Shown one piece after another: positions 1-9,000 of a stretch of 64,000 nucleotides of DNA; the first letter of the stretch is position 1, and each line of letters starts with the position of its first letter. The notes below the pieces were generated by a model, which was not told where the DNA came from, did no database searches, and saw only the letters and a program-made list of their open reading frames with translations. This DNA is from Kitasatospora griseola (lineage in GTDB: Bacteria > Actinomycetota > Actinomycetes > Streptomycetales > Streptomycetaceae), in the NCBI RefSeq assembly GCF_014648555.1, contig NZ_BMRI01000006.1, forward strand, positions 77,861 to 141,860, written 5' to 3'. The position numbers were made by a program, and so were the translations under genes.

Positions 1-194
1 TGCCCGGCCGGTCGGGCCCGAAGCGGTGCGGGCCCGACGGCTCCTCCCGTCGACCTGCCGGACGGAGCCGCCATCGTTCGAGAACGTCCGGACGATGGCT
101 GTCAAGGGCCGACCGGCCCCGGTCCGGGGACGGTCGGAGGCGGAGGGCCCTGTCGGCCTGCGGGTAGCGTTTGGCAGACTGCAGGGTGTCTGCG

Positions 195-212
195 TCCGGA
201 CGTCGGTCCGGA
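195..212. promoter_or_regulatory. Candidate DosR/DevR-type box upstream of the DevR-like gene
   Basis: A perfect dyad with arms TCCGGAC and GTCCGGA and a 4-base centre lies 31 bases before the ATG of the DevR-like regulator. The core GGAC-N4-GTCC has the same half-site and spacing as the mycobacterial DosR box (GGGAC-N4-GTCCC), so autoregulation is a reasonable inference. TCCGGACGTC also recurs with a 12-base period (195 and 207). No experimental support; the arms are GC-rich and could arise by chance. Confidence 0.4.
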
Positions 213-243
213 CGTCCGCGATTGCGCGAGGAGAGTTGCTGCC

Positions 244-918
244 ATGTCCGAGGGTTCGGCACCGATCAGGGTGTTCCTGCTGGACGACCACGAGGTGGTC
301 CGCCGCGGGGTGCACGACCTGCTGGACTCCGAGCCCGACCTGGACGTGGTCGGCGAGGCCGGCACCGTCGAACAGGCGCTGGCCCGGGTGCCGGCGCTGC
401 GCCCGGACGTCGCGGTGCTCGACATGCGGCTGCCCGACGGCGACGGCGTCTCGGTGTGCCGGGAGTTGCGTTCACGGATGCCGCAACTCGCCTGCCTGAT
501 GCTCACCTCGTTCGACGACGAGGAGGCGCTGCTCGACTCGATCATGGCGGGCGCGGCCGGCTACGTGCTGAAGCAGATCAGCGGCACCGACCTGGTCACC
601 GCGATCCGCACCGTCGCCTCCGGTCAGTCCATGCTCGACCCGGGCGCGGCGACCCGGCTGATGGCCCGCCTGCGCGGCGAGGCCCCCGCGCCCGCCCCCG
701 ACTTCCCCAACCTGACCGAGCGGGAGCGGGAGATCCTCGCCCTGATCGGCGAGGGCCTGACCAACCGGCAGATCGGCGAGCGGGTGTTCCTCGCCGAGAA
801 AACCGTCAAGAACCACATCTCCCGGCTGCTGGCCAAGCTCGGCGTCGAGCGCCGGGTGCAGGCCGCGGTGATCGCCACCCAGACGCTGGGCGCGCACTCC
901 TCCGGGCGCGGCGCCTGA
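244..918 (+). CDS. devR: DevR/DosR-like response regulator (NarL/FixJ family)
   Basis: A 224-residue DNA-binding response regulator. The receiver domain (about residues 7-125) has the acidic pair in [11 protein letters not shown] and the phospho-acceptor Asp60 in [11 protein letters not shown]; the LuxR helix-turn-helix follows (about 150-215, LTEREREIL to [12 protein letters not shown]). The motif order, including FLAEKTVKN, closely follows mycobacterial DevR/DosR and Streptomyces OsdR, which switch on genes in hypoxia or redox stress. No kinase is adjacent; the DevS-like kinase at 21281-22993 is the obvious partner. ATG follows GAGGAGAGTTGCTGCC. A DosR-box-like dyad sits just upstream. The family is sure; partner and stimulus are inferred. 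Confidence 0.9.
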   Translation: MSEGSAPIRVFLLDDHEVVRRGVHDLLDSEPDLDVVGEAGTVEQALARVPALRPDVAVLDMRLPDGDGVSVCRELRSRMPQLACLMLTSFDDEEALLDSIMAGAAGYVLKQISGTDLVTAIRTVASGQSMLDPGAATRLMARLRGEAPAPAPDFPNLTEREREILALIGEGLTNRQIGERVFLAEKTVKNHISRLLAKLGVERRVQAAVIATQTLGAHSSGRGA

Positions 919-1033
919 TCGCGGGACGGTCCCGTTCCGGGGCCGGTGGTGTCGGGGCCGCTCGTTAGGGTTCCCCCGGGTGGCCGGCCGACCGTGGCGG
1001 CCGCCCGGAAGCCATCGGTTGTCTGGAGGAACA

Positions 1034-4000
1034 GTGCGGCGCTGGGAACTGGTCGGGGACGGTTCGGCGAAGTTCTGGGAGGCGGGGGCCGACGGCGCAT
1101 CCGTGCAGGTCCGCTACGGCCGGATCGGCACCGCGGGACGCGTCCAGGTCAAGGAGCTCGCGGACCCGGCCGCCGCCGAGGCGCACCTGGCGAAGCAAAT
1201 CGCCGAGAAGGAGCGCAAGGGCTACCGGGAGACGGGAGTTGCCGCCGCTGCGACGGCAGCCCCGGTCACTGTCACTGCCACTGCAGCAGGCGCCCAGGCC
1301 GGCCCGGGCTCGCCGGCCGTTGGAGAGCTCGCGCAGCCCTTCGAAGGCGCCCGCGAGGACGCGCCCGAAGACACCGTCCAGGACGCCGAGTTCGCCGAAC
1401 TGCCGGACGAGGACGCCTTTGTGCTGCCGGAGTCCTGGTACCCGCTGGTGGTGCCGCGCCGCGGTGGCGGGGTGCCCGCGGGGCCGGCCCGGCCGCCGGT
1501 GGACGCGGCGGCGGCCGGGGAGTTGGAGTCGCTGCGGATCGCCAAGAACGAGACCTGGATCGAGCGGGTGCTCGACGACCCCAACTCCGAGCGGTACCTG
1601 GTGCGGGCCGCCCGCGCGTACCTGCGCGGGATGCCGGACCCGATCGGCGCGGCGGCGATCGCGGCGATGCTGCGCGAGACCTGGCAGAAGGGCGGGATCC
1701 AGCAGGTCCTGGACTCCTGGATCGCCCGGTTCGGGCTGGGTTTCGCGGCCCGCGCCGCGGTGGCGTCCTTCGAGTTCGACTCGGGTTGCGCCCGGCCGAA
1801 CCACCACCGGATCGGGCTGATCTCGGAGGGGTCGGGCCGCCGGGAGCTGCGCGGGGCGGAGTTCGGATTCGTGCTGGCGCAGGGGGTGCGGCAGGCGCTG
1901 GCGCTCGCCGACGAGCCCGAATACCGTTCCGCGCTGGCCGAGTTGACGGCGATCCGGACTCGGCGGGATCGCCGGGCGGCGACCGCCTTCCTGGCCCCGG
2001 AGGCGCCGGGCTGGGTGGACGAGTGCCTGGCCGAGCTGCCGACGTTCGGGAAGGTCAGCGAGGTTTCGTACGCCCAGCTGGTGCACGCGATCGGCACGGC
2101 GGAGCAGGTCGCGCGGATCGCGCAGTACCCGCTCCGCTCCTGGATGGACTGGCCGCCGAGCCAACTGCCCACGCTGGCCGACGCGGTGGGCGCCGCGTGC
2201 GCGCCGCTGTTCGAGCGCGCCCTGGACACCCAGTACGACCACGACAAGGTCCGTCAACTCGCGCTCCAGATCGCCGAGTTCCCCGGCGACGAGGCGTTCC
2301 GGCTGCTGCTCGACCGGATCGCCGTCCGGCACGTCCGGCCCGGTCTGCTGCACGCGATGCGTCGCTACCCGGTGCGCGCGGTACGACTGTTGGCGGAGTT
2401 CGTCCGGCAGCACACCGGCCCGGAGGCGGCGAGCGCACGGCAGCTGCTGGTCAGTCAGGTCGGCGCGCTCCGGCCGCAGTTGCCCGCCGTCCTCGCCCGA
2501 CTCGACGCCGACACCGCCGAGTTCGTCGCCGCGCTGGACGTCACGCGGCAGCAGCTGCCGGAGGCCGGGACGGGCGCGCTGCCGGAGCTGCTGACCTCGC
2601 CGCCGTGGGCCCGTCCGCGTCCCGTCCGCAAGCCGAAGGTGCTGGCCGGGATCACCGCCGACGAAACCGCCCAACTGCTGTGGAAGGACGGCGAGTCGGA
2701 GCAGTGGCAGGAGGGCAGGTCGGCCCCGTGGTCGTCCTTCGGTCCGGGCTTCGACTGGGCCGCCGAGGCGAGGAGCCGCCTGACGGAGGCCGGCAGCCTC
2801 TGGTACGGCGCGGAGCTGCTCGCGCACGGCCCCGAGGAGATCGTGGGCCGGTATCTGGCGGGCTGGCGGCCCGGCGAGTACTGGAACGCGGCGGAGTCGC
2901 TGCGCCCGGTGGTGGCCAGGTTCGGTCTGGCCGCGCTGCCGCTGCTGCGCGAAGGGGCGGCTGCCCAGCCGGGCCACGTGGTGCCGCTGCTGCTGCCGTT
3001 CCGTGACGCCACCGTGGCGGCGGTGATGGCGGATGCCCTGGTCCGGCTCAAGTCGCACCGGGCGACGGCCCGTTCGTGGTTCGTCCGGCACGGTCTGGCG
3101 GGTGCGCTGCTGGTGGTGCCGAACGCGGTCGGCAGGGCGGGCCGGGCGCGGTCGGCCGCGGAGAGCGCGCTGCGGCTGGTCGCGGCGGAGCAGGGCGCGG
3201 ACGCGCTGCTCGCGGCGGTGCAGGAACGTTACGGCGAGGCAGTGGCGGCCGTGGTCGCGGAGGCGCTGAGCGCGGACCCGCTGGTCAACGCGCTGCCCGC
3301 GCGGATGCCGGAGTTCCCGGACTGGCTGCTGCTCGGTGCGCTGCCGCAGCTGGTGCTGCGCTCGGGCGAGGCGCTGCCGCGGTCGGCGGTGCGCCAGGTG
3401 GTGACCATGATGACGCTGTCGAAGCTGCGCGACCCGTATCCGGGGCTGCCGCTGGTGGCGGAACTGCTCCGGCCGGAGTCCGCGGCCGCGTTCGCCTGGA
3501 CGCTGTTCGAGGAGTGGCGGCAGGCGGGAATGCCGGCGGCGGACAGTTGGGCGCTGTACGTGCTGGGCGAGTGGGGCGACGACGGGACGGCGCGCCGGCT
3601 GGCGCCGGTGCTGCGCGAGTGGCCGGGCGCGGGTGCGCACCACCGGGCGGTGGAGGGCCTGGACGTGCTGGCGGCGATCGGCAGCGACGTCGCGCTGCTG
3701 CAGTTGCACGGCATCGCGCAGCGGGTGAAGTTCAAGGCGCTGAAGTCGCGGGCGCAGGAGAAGGTCACCGAGATCGCCGAGGCGCTCGGCCTGACGGCCG
3801 ATCAGCTCGGCGACCGGCTGGTGCCGGACCTGGGGCTGGACGCGAACGGCACGACGGTCGTCGACTACGGAGCGCGGACGTTCACGGTCGGGTTCGACGA
3901 GCAGCTGCGTCCGTTCGTGCTGGACGCGGCCGGCAAGCGCCGCACGGATCTGCCCGCGCCCGGCGCCGCCGACGACCCGCAGCTCGCGCCGGTCGAGCGC

Positions 4001-4732
4001 AAGCGCTTCGCCGCGCTGAAGAAGGACGTCCGGACGCTGGCGGCCGACCAACTGAACCGCCTGGAGGCCGCGATGCTCGCCGGGCGGACCTGGACGGCGG
4101 CCGAGTTCCGCACTCTGCTGGTCGACCACCCGCTGCTCCGGCACCTGGTCCGACGGCTCGTCTGGACGACTGCGGAAACCGCTTTCCGCGTCACCGGGGA
4201 CCGCACCTTCACCGACGTCCACGACGCGGCGTTCACGCTGCCCGAGGACGCCGTGGTCCGGCTCGCCCACCCGCTGCACCTCGGTGCCGACCTGGCCGGC
4301 TGGACCGAGCTGTTCGCCCGCCACGAGCTCCGCCAGCCGTTCCGTCAGCTGGCCCGTCCGGTGGTCGCGTTGACGGCCGAGGAGGCGGCCGGGCACCGGC
4401 TGCACCGCTTCGAGGGGGCGAAGGTTCCGGTGGGCCGGCTGCTGGGCCTGACCAAGCGCGGCTGGCAGCGCGGCACGCCCGAGGACGCGGGGGTGGAGCG
4501 CTGGTTCCACAAGCCGCTGCCGGACGGCCGGCACCTGGTGCTCGACCTCGACCCGGGCATCTACGTGGGCGCGGTGGCCGAGTTCGCCGAGCAGACCTTC
4601 CGCGTGGTGTTCGTGGACACCCGGGCGTACGACTACCGGGCGAGCCGCGAGTACCGCGAGCGGTTCGCGGACCTGGACGCCGTCACCGCCTCCGAACTCC
4701 TCGCCGACCTGGAGGAACTGACGGCCGACTGA
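1034..4732 (+). CDS. WGR domain plus DUF4132 protein
   Basis: A 1232-residue cytoplasmic protein. The first ~70 residues form a WGR domain (signature YGRIG at 28-32), a fold found in PARPs and in MolR-type bacterial proteins. After a low-complexity Ala/Thr linker, the rest is a HEAT-like alpha-helical region and the C-terminal DUF4132 domain (last ~300 residues, with LVPDLGL, VVDYGARTF and GFDEQLRPF). The GTG start is chosen because GGAGGA precedes it by three bases and the WGR domain begins at once. Function in this family is unknown; E. coli MolR/YehI is a relative. A paralogue lacking WGR lies at 12482-15841 and is strikingly similar over the C-terminal half. No signal peptide or membrane segment. 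Confidence 0.85.
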   Translation: MRRWELVGDGSAKFWEAGADGASVQVRYGRIGTAGRVQVKELADPAAAEAHLAKQIAEKERKGYRETGVAAAATAAPVTVTATAAGAQAGPGSPAVGELAQPFEGAREDAPEDTVQDAEFAELPDEDAFVLPESWYPLVVPRRGGGVPAGPARPPVDAAAAGELESLRIAKNETWIERVLDDPNSERYLVRAARAYLRGMPDPIGAAAIAAMLRETWQKGGIQQVLDSWIARFGLGFAARAAVASFEFDSGCARPNHHRIGLISEGSGRRELRGAEFGFVLAQGVRQALALADEPEYRSALAELTAIRTRRDRRAATAFLAPEAPGWVDECLAELPTFGKVSEVSYAQLVHAIGTAEQVARIAQYPLRSWMDWPPSQLPTLADAVGAACAPLFERALDTQYDHDKVRQLALQIAEFPGDEAFRLLLDRIAVRHVRPGLLHAMRRYPVRAVRLLAEFVRQHTGPEAASARQLLVSQVGALRPQLPAVLARLDADTAEFVAALDVTRQQLPEAGTGALPELLTSPPWARPRPVRKPKVLAGITADETAQLLWKDGESEQWQEGRSAPWSSFGPGFDWAAEARSRLTEAGSLWYGAELLAHGPEEIVGRYLAGWRPGEYWNAAESLRPVVARFGLAALPLLREGAAAQPGHVVPLLLPFRDATVAAVMADALVRLKSHRATARSWFVRHGLAGALLVVPNAVGRAGRARSAAESALRLVAAEQGADALLAAVQERYGEAVAAVVAEALSADPLVNALPARMPEFPDWLLLGALPQLVLRSGEALPRSAVRQVVTMMTLSKLRDPYPGLPLVAELLRPESAAAFAWTLFEEWRQAGMPAADSWALYVLGEWGDDGTARRLAPVLREWPGAGAHHRAVEGLDVLAAIGSDVALLQLHGIAQRVKFKALKSRAQEKVTEIAEALGLTADQLGDRLVPDLGLDANGTTVVDYGARTFTVGFDEQLRPFVLDAAGKRRTDLPAPGAADDPQLAPVERKRFAALKKDVRTLAADQLNRLEAAMLAGRTWTAAEFRTLLVDHPLLRHLVRRLVWTTAETAFRVTGDRTFTDVHDAAFTLPEDAVVRLAHPLHLGADLAGWTELFARHELRQPFRQLARPVVALTAEEAAGHRLHRFEGAKVPVGRLLGLTKRGWQRGTPEDAGVERWFHKPLPDGRHLVLDLDPGIYVGAVAEFAEQTFRVVFVDTRAYDYRASREYRERFADLDAVTASELLADLEELTAD

Positions 4733-4818
4733 GAACCCCTCCGGGGACCGCGACGAGCCTCCCGGTCCGGCGGTCGGACCGGCCGTACGGTGGGAGGCGG
4801 CACCGAGGAGGGCTTCCG

Positions 4819-5382
4819 ATGCGCAGCGTGATCTGCTCGATGGGCGTCTCGCTCGACGGCTATGTCGCCGGGCCGGACGGCGAGTTCGGCTGGACGGCGC
4901 CCGACGAGGAGCTGTTCCGCTTCGTCACCGACGAGATTCGCGGGGTCGCCGTCTACCTGCTCGGACGGCGGCTGTACGAGACGATGCTGTACTGGGAGAC
5001 CGCCGGTCGGGATCCGTCGCTCGACGCCCCGAGGCGGGAGTGGGCCGCGCTCTGGAATGCGCTCCCCAAGGTGGTCTTCTCCACCACCTTGTCGTCGGTC
5101 CGGGGCAACGCCCGCCTGGCCACCGGGGGCTTGGCCGAGGAGATCGCGCGGTGGCGGGCCGAGCCGGGGCCGGGCGAGATCGCGATCGGCGGCCCGACGC
5201 TCGCCGTGCAGGCGGCCGAGTCGGGCCTGATCGACGAGTACCGCGCCAGGGTCCACCCGGTGCTGGTCGGCGGCGGCACCCCGTTCTTCCCGCGGGACGG
5301 GCACCGGGTGGATCTGGACCTCGTCGAGACCCGCACCTTCCCCTCGAAGGTCGTCAACCTCCGGTACCGCGTGCTGCGTTGA
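4819..5382 (+). CDS. RibD C-terminal / dihydrofolate reductase family protein
   Basis: A 187-residue protein with the DHFR-like fold. It opens with the family signature CSMGVSLDGYVAGPDG, carries LGRRLYETM in the first half, and the nucleotide-binding IAIGGPTLAVQAAESG near residue 130, ending with VHPVLVGGGTPFF. Family members reduce pyrimidines, pterins or unknown small substrates with NADPH; the substrate here cannot be told. The start is the first ATG of the conserved N terminus with GAGGAG about 9 bases upstream. It stands 86 bases after the WGR/DUF4132 gene and converges with the DUF5134 gene. Confidence 0.85.
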   Translation: MRSVICSMGVSLDGYVAGPDGEFGWTAPDEELFRFVTDEIRGVAVYLLGRRLYETMLYWETAGRDPSLDAPRREWAALWNALPKVVFSTTLSSVRGNARLATGGLAEEIARWRAEPGPGEIAIGGPTLAVQAAESGLIDEYRARVHPVLVGGGTPFFPRDGHRVDLDLVETRTFPSKVVNLRYRVLR

Positions 5383-5384
5383 AT

Positions 5385-5422
5385 CCCTGGGCGGTCGGGC
5401 CGCCGCCGCCCGGCAACCAGGG
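5385..5422. terminator. Possible convergent terminator
   Basis: Between the convergent RibD-family and DUF5134 genes there is a nested inverted repeat: outer arms CCCTGG/CCAGGG and an inner GGCGG/CCGCC stem. There is no T tract, which is usual in actinomycetes. Weakly supported. Confidence 0.3.
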
Positions 5423-6031
5423 TCAGCTCATGCCGACCAGCATGTAGAACATGCCGATGGCCATCACCGTGCGCCGGGCCGAGACCAGTCGGAGCGGGGC
5501 GGGCGGCCCGGGTCCGCGGTCAAGGGCCGGATACCGGCCCGTGGTCGGGCGGGGCAGCAGGAGCGAGGCGACTCCGACGGCGGCGTACGCCAGGAAGTAC
5601 GCGGCCAGCAGGAACAGCGTCCAGGCCGGCACCGCGGCGTGGACGGCCTCGTGGACACCGCTGCCGCCGGTGTGGCGGTGCTTCGGCGCCACGGCCAGGG
5701 CGGCCATCGCGGACGCGCCGACGACGTGGTGGGCGTAGTGCGCCCGGGCCCCGGGCGACGCCGGATCGCCGTCGTGGTGACGCCCGGCGCGGGCCGGGCG
5801 TCGGCGGGCCGGCCAGGCCGCGGACGCGGCGAGCAGGGCCGCCCACAGGCCCTGCGGCAGGGGGTCGAACGCCGGTGCCATCATCGCGACCACCGCGAGC
5901 GCCATCACGATCTCGGCCGCCTCCAGTCGGCGGTCCGCGCATCGGCCGCCCGCGATGCCGGACACGCCGTGCAGCACGCACCAGCCGGTCAGTGCGATCA
6001 GCAGGGCGGTGGCGATCACGGGTTCTCGCAC
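5423..6031 (-). CDS. DUF5134-like integral membrane protein
   Basis: A 202-residue membrane protein with about five to six hydrophobic segments (for example residues 4-22, 38-60, 62-78, 110-125 and 140-165). The middle contains His-rich HYAHHVVGASAMAAL and HRHTGGSG, as in actinobacterial DUF5134 proteins; the function of the family is unknown. The GTG start is preceded by AAGGGAGG five bases upstream, a strong ribosome site. It lies 69 bases downstream of the tyrosinase on the same strand and could be co-transcribed. The His pairs could bind metal, which would be of interest next to a copper enzyme, but that is conjecture. Confidence 0.65.
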   Translation of the reverse strand: MREPVIATALLIALTGWCVLHGVSGIAGGRCADRRLEAAEIVMALAVVAMMAPAFDPLPQGLWAALLAASAAWPARRRPARAGRHHDGDPASPGARAHYAHHVVGASAMAALAVAPKHRHTGGSGVHEAVHAAVPAWTLFLLAAYFLAYAAVGVASLLLPRPTTGRYPALDRGPGPPAPLRLVSARRTVMAIGMFYMLVGMS

Positions 6032-6099
6032 CGGAACCTCCCTTCCGCGGCCGCGCCACCGCCACCGAACCCGGCACCAGCCGCGCCACCGCCACCGGG

Positions 6100-7608
6100 C
6101 TACGCGTCCTGCACCAGCAGCCGCGCGTTGACAGTCGGGCTGCCGGCCTGCGCGAGCGGGAACGCGGTGCCGATCTCCGCGGGGTGCCCGGGCACGTCGA
6201 TGCGGACGGACAGCTTCCGGTCCTGGAGTTGTTCCTGCGGCATCCGGAAGTCGAGGTTGATGATGCCGTGCTTCACGCAGGTCGGGCACTTCCGCGGGGT
6301 CTTCGGCTGGAAGAAGTAGCGCTTCGCGACCGGCTCGCCGTCGGCGAGCAGCGTCACGAAGAACGACCCCGGGATGTTCAGCCGGTCGATTCCCTTCACC
6401 CGCACCGACACCGGGTCGGCGCTGCGGAACGCGAAGGGGCTGGCGGCGTCGGTGCTTCCGGTCAGGTTCTCCATGACGCTCTCCGCGGGGCCGGGGGCGG
6501 GGACGTCCAGCCGGTCGTACGAGACGGTGGTCTCGATCGTCTGGTCGGCCGTCGTGGTGAACGGCGGCAGGGCGTTGAACGGCGCGGTGAGCCAGCCGGT
6601 GTCGGTCCCCAGGGTGGACCGGAAGCCGGTCAGCGTGGTCGCCTGGGCGCGGGTCTGCCAGCTCAGCCAGAGGCGGTCGATGTTGCAGTGGAAGAACCAG
6701 AACACCGGGTCGAACGACGCGACGTTCTGGTCGGCCATCGTCGGCCCGATCGAGCCGTGGCCGCCGTCGTGGGCCTGGATCGAGAAGTCCTGGTACCCGT
6801 TCACGTTGTACGCGCCCCAGAGCGACTGGGTCAACGAGGTGGTGATGTCGTCCAGCACCCCGAAGTCCTGCACGTTCTGGGTGATGGTCGCGACGGAGAA
6901 GCGCTGGGTCGTGTACGGGAAGTACCCGGTGACGGGCTGCGGCGTCGCGGTGGCACCGGGGTCGGCCGGCAGGACGTACTGGTCGAGCGGCGGGTGCTGG
7001 AGCCGGTCCGGCAGGGCGGTCGTGATGTCCCAGTAGGGGAGCGTCACCGTCTCGCAGCCCGGGACGGACCGCAGCGCGTCCTCGAACTCGATCAGGTACT
7101 GACGGTGCCAGGGGTTGAACCGGTCCTCGTGGTGCAGGCACCAGCTCTGCGGGAGACCGTGCTGCCCGGCCAGCACGAAGTAGCTGTCCGCCGCCGACGG
7201 GTCGCGGGCCATCAGGCCGCTGAACGCGGTCTTCAGCAGCGTGAACTCGGCGTCGGTCAGTGTGGTGACGTCCTTGCGCAGCCTGGTCGGGGCCGGTCCG
7301 CCCCCCGTGGGCCCGCCGCCCGTCGCCGTACCGAGCGGCATGCCGTTGACGATCCAGTTCTTGAACGTCTGGGAGCGTTCGGCGCTCCACTGCCCGGCCT
7401 GGTCCGGGGGCATCTGCGGGTTCGGCGAGGAGGTCTGCGCGAGGATGGCGAGCGCGTTCCTCTTCACCCCGTCGTAGGTTCCGAGCTCGATCCCCTTGAC
7501 GGCCATGTGGGAGACGTCCTCGGGCCGGAAGTAGAAGCGGATGTCCGCCAGATAGGTGGGCGCTGCGACGACCTGGTCGGGGGTCGGGTTTCCTGGGGTC
7601 GTGGTCAT
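6100..7608 (-). CDS. Tyrosinase-family copper oxidase
   Basis: A 502-residue type-3 copper protein. CuA ligands are His150, His159 and His168 (the last in FNPWHRQYL); CuB ligands are His280, His284 (QAHDGGHGS) and His307 in DPVFWFFHCNIDRLW. Residues 15-92 form a separate segment ending MPPDQAGQWSAERSQTF and WIVNGMP, a pattern like the end of planctomycete-type cytochrome c domains but without a CxxCH haem site. A C-terminal beta-rich region with a CPTC pair (about residues 440-445) follows, as in polyphenol oxidases. It is much longer than the secreted ~280-residue Streptomyces MelC2 tyrosinase, has no signal peptide and no MelC1 chaperone beside it, so phenol oxidation other than classical melanin synthesis is likely. 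The ATG follows GGAGGA. Confidence 0.9.
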   Translation of the reverse strand: MTTTPGNPTPDQVVAAPTYLADIRFYFRPEDVSHMAVKGIELGTYDGVKRNALAILAQTSSPNPQMPPDQAGQWSAERSQTFKNWIVNGMPLGTATGGGPTGGGPAPTRLRKDVTTLTDAEFTLLKTAFSGLMARDPSAADSYFVLAGQHGLPQSWCLHHEDRFNPWHRQYLIEFEDALRSVPGCETVTLPYWDITTALPDRLQHPPLDQYVLPADPGATATPQPVTGYFPYTTQRFSVATITQNVQDFGVLDDITTSLTQSLWGAYNVNGYQDFSIQAHDGGHGSIGPTMADQNVASFDPVFWFFHCNIDRLWLSWQTRAQATTLTGFRSTLGTDTGWLTAPFNALPPFTTTADQTIETTVSYDRLDVPAPGPAESVMENLTGSTDAASPFAFRSADPVSVRVKGIDRLNIPGSFFVTLLADGEPVAKRYFFQPKTPRKCPTCVKHGIINLDFRMPQEQLQDRKLSVRIDVPGHPAEIGTAFPLAQAGSPTVNARLLVQDA

Positions 7609-7961
7609 GCTTCCTCCGCTGGGCTCCGAACGGGAGTGACGAGGCCGGCTGCGCGGTGCAGCCGTCGGGGCGGTCGCATCAGTCGCTCCGGGTGGCCGAG
7701 CACTCAAGGAGGTGGCTGCGCGATCGACGCACAGGGTCCATGGTCGGAGCGTGCGCGGCCGCCTGCCAGGCAGGCTGGGCCGCTCAGGGCGCGGCCGGAC
7801 GGAGGAACGCCCGCCGACGGAGCGGGAGCGGAGGGCCGGCGGGGCGGGGGCGGGAGCCGGGAGGGGAGGGCGGGCGCGGGCGGGAACCGGGGGCGGCATA
7901 CGCTGATCCGGTTTCGCGCGTTTCGCACGGTCCGCACGTCCAGAGGAGAGAGGCAGTTCAG
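7609..7961. other. Intergenic region with G-rich block
   Basis: 353 bases between the divergent tyrosinase and amidohydrolase genes. No credible gene. The + strand from about 7823 to 7896 has more than ten runs of three or more G with few pyrimidines between, a G-quadruplex-prone stretch, followed by TACGCT (7898-7903), a possible -10 element for the amidohydrolase. Confidence 0.4.
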
Positions 7962-8948
7962 GTGAGTTCACCCCGCCGGCCGCACAGTGTCGAGCCCCCG
8001 AACGAGGAGTCCGGCGAGGAGTTCCCCGAGACGCCGGGCGAGGGGTTCCCCGAGACGCCGGGCGAGGGGTTCCGCGCGGAGGCGGACGAGGTTCGCCGGT
8101 TCTGGGGCGGGCTCGGGCTGCCCGGGCTGATCGACGTGCACACCCACTTCATGCCGGAGCGGGTGCTGCGCAAGGTGTGGGAGTACTTCGACGCCAACGG
8201 GCCGCTGGTCGGCGGACTGGCCTGGCCGATCACCTACCGCACCGAGGAGGCCGAACGCACCGCCGTGCTGCGGGACTTCGGCGTCCTGGCGTTCACCTCG
8301 ATGCTCTACCCGCACAAGCCGGGCATGGCGCGGTGGCTGAACGACTGGGCCGTCGACTTCGCCCGCCGCACGCCGGACTGCCTGCACACGGCCACGCTGT
8401 ACCCCGAGCCGGACACCGGGGAGTACGTCCGGGCGGCGCTCGACGCGGGCGCCCGGGTGTTCAAGGCCCATGTGCAGGTCGGCGACTACGACCCGGCGGA
8501 CGAGCAACTGCACTCGGCGTGGGGGATGTTGGCGGAGGCGGGCGTCCCGGTGGTGATGCACTGCGGTTCCGGGCCGGCGCCCGGCCGGTTCACCGGGCCC
8601 GAGTCCGCCGCCCGGGTGCTCGCCCGGCACCCCCGACTGCGGCTGATCGTCGCCCACTTGGGCATGCCCGAGTACGACGAGTTCCTGGACCTGGCCGAGC
8701 GGTACCCGCAGGTGCACCTCGACACCACCATGGCGTTCACCGACTTCACCGAGAGCTTCATGCCCTTCCCCCGGCAGGCGCTGCCCCGGCTCGCCGACCT
8801 CGGCGACCGCATCCTGCTCGGCACCGACTTCCCGAACATCCCCTACCCGTACCTGCATCAACTCCGGTCCCTGGAACGGCTGGACCTCGGATCCGACTGG
8901 CTGCGCGCGGTCTGCCACCACAACGCCGCGAAGCTGTTCGGCTGCTGA
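7962..8948 (+). CDS. Amidohydrolase 2 family metal-dependent hydrolase
   Basis: A 328-residue TIM-barrel hydrolase. The metal-binding pair is in IDVHTHFMPE (about residue 57-62), with further metal or catalytic residues in VMHCGSG, IVAHLGMPEYDEF and LLGTDFPNIPY. Such enzymes decarboxylate or hydrolyse small carboxylates and lactones; the substrate is not clear. The GTG start is upstream of all these motifs; the next Met lies inside the metal site. The N-terminal 40 residues are acidic and carry an 8-residue repeat (GEEFPETP, GEGFPETP, GEGF) encoded by a 24-bp tandem repeat, a likely disordered tail. It is followed 108 bases later by a two-component pair. Confidence 0.85.
   Translation: MSSPRRPHSVEPPNEESGEEFPETPGEGFPETPGEGFRAEADEVRRFWGGLGLPGLIDVHTHFMPERVLRKVWEYFDANGPLVGGLAWPITYRTEEAERTAVLRDFGVLAFTSMLYPHKPGMARWLNDWAVDFARRTPDCLHTATLYPEPDTGEYVRAALDAGARVFKAHVQVGDYDPADEQLHSAWGMLAEAGVPVVMHCGSGPAPGRFTGPESAARVLARHPRLRLIVAHLGMPEYDEFLDLAERYPQVHLDTTMAFTDFTESFMPFPRQALPRLADLGDRILLGTDFPNIPYPYLHQLRSLERLDLGSDWLRAVCHHNAAKLFGC
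8013..8078. repeat. 24-bp in-frame tandem repeat in the amidohydrolase N terminus
   Basis: Two copies of a 24-bp unit (8013-8036 and 8037-8060) differ at one base and a third partial copy begins at 8061. Each unit encodes GE(E/G)FPETP, so copy-number change would keep the frame. Confidence 0.85.
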
Positions 8949-8952
8949 CCGC

Positions 8953-8992
8953 CCGCACCCCGGCGCCGCCGTCCGCACCCCGGCACCGCCGT
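8953..8992. repeat. 20-bp tandem duplication between genes
   Basis: CCGCACCCCGGCGCCGCCGT (8953-8972) is followed directly by a second copy differing at one base. It lies in the gap between the amidohydrolase stop and the kinase gene. Confidence 0.8.
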
Positions 8993-9000
8993 CCGCCTGC

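Noticed and set aside
965-4534. A minus-strand open frame of almost 1200 codons opposite the WGR/DUF4132 gene
   Set aside because: Arg/Pro/Gln-rich shadow of the real gene caused by high third-position GC; no motif and no ribosome site.
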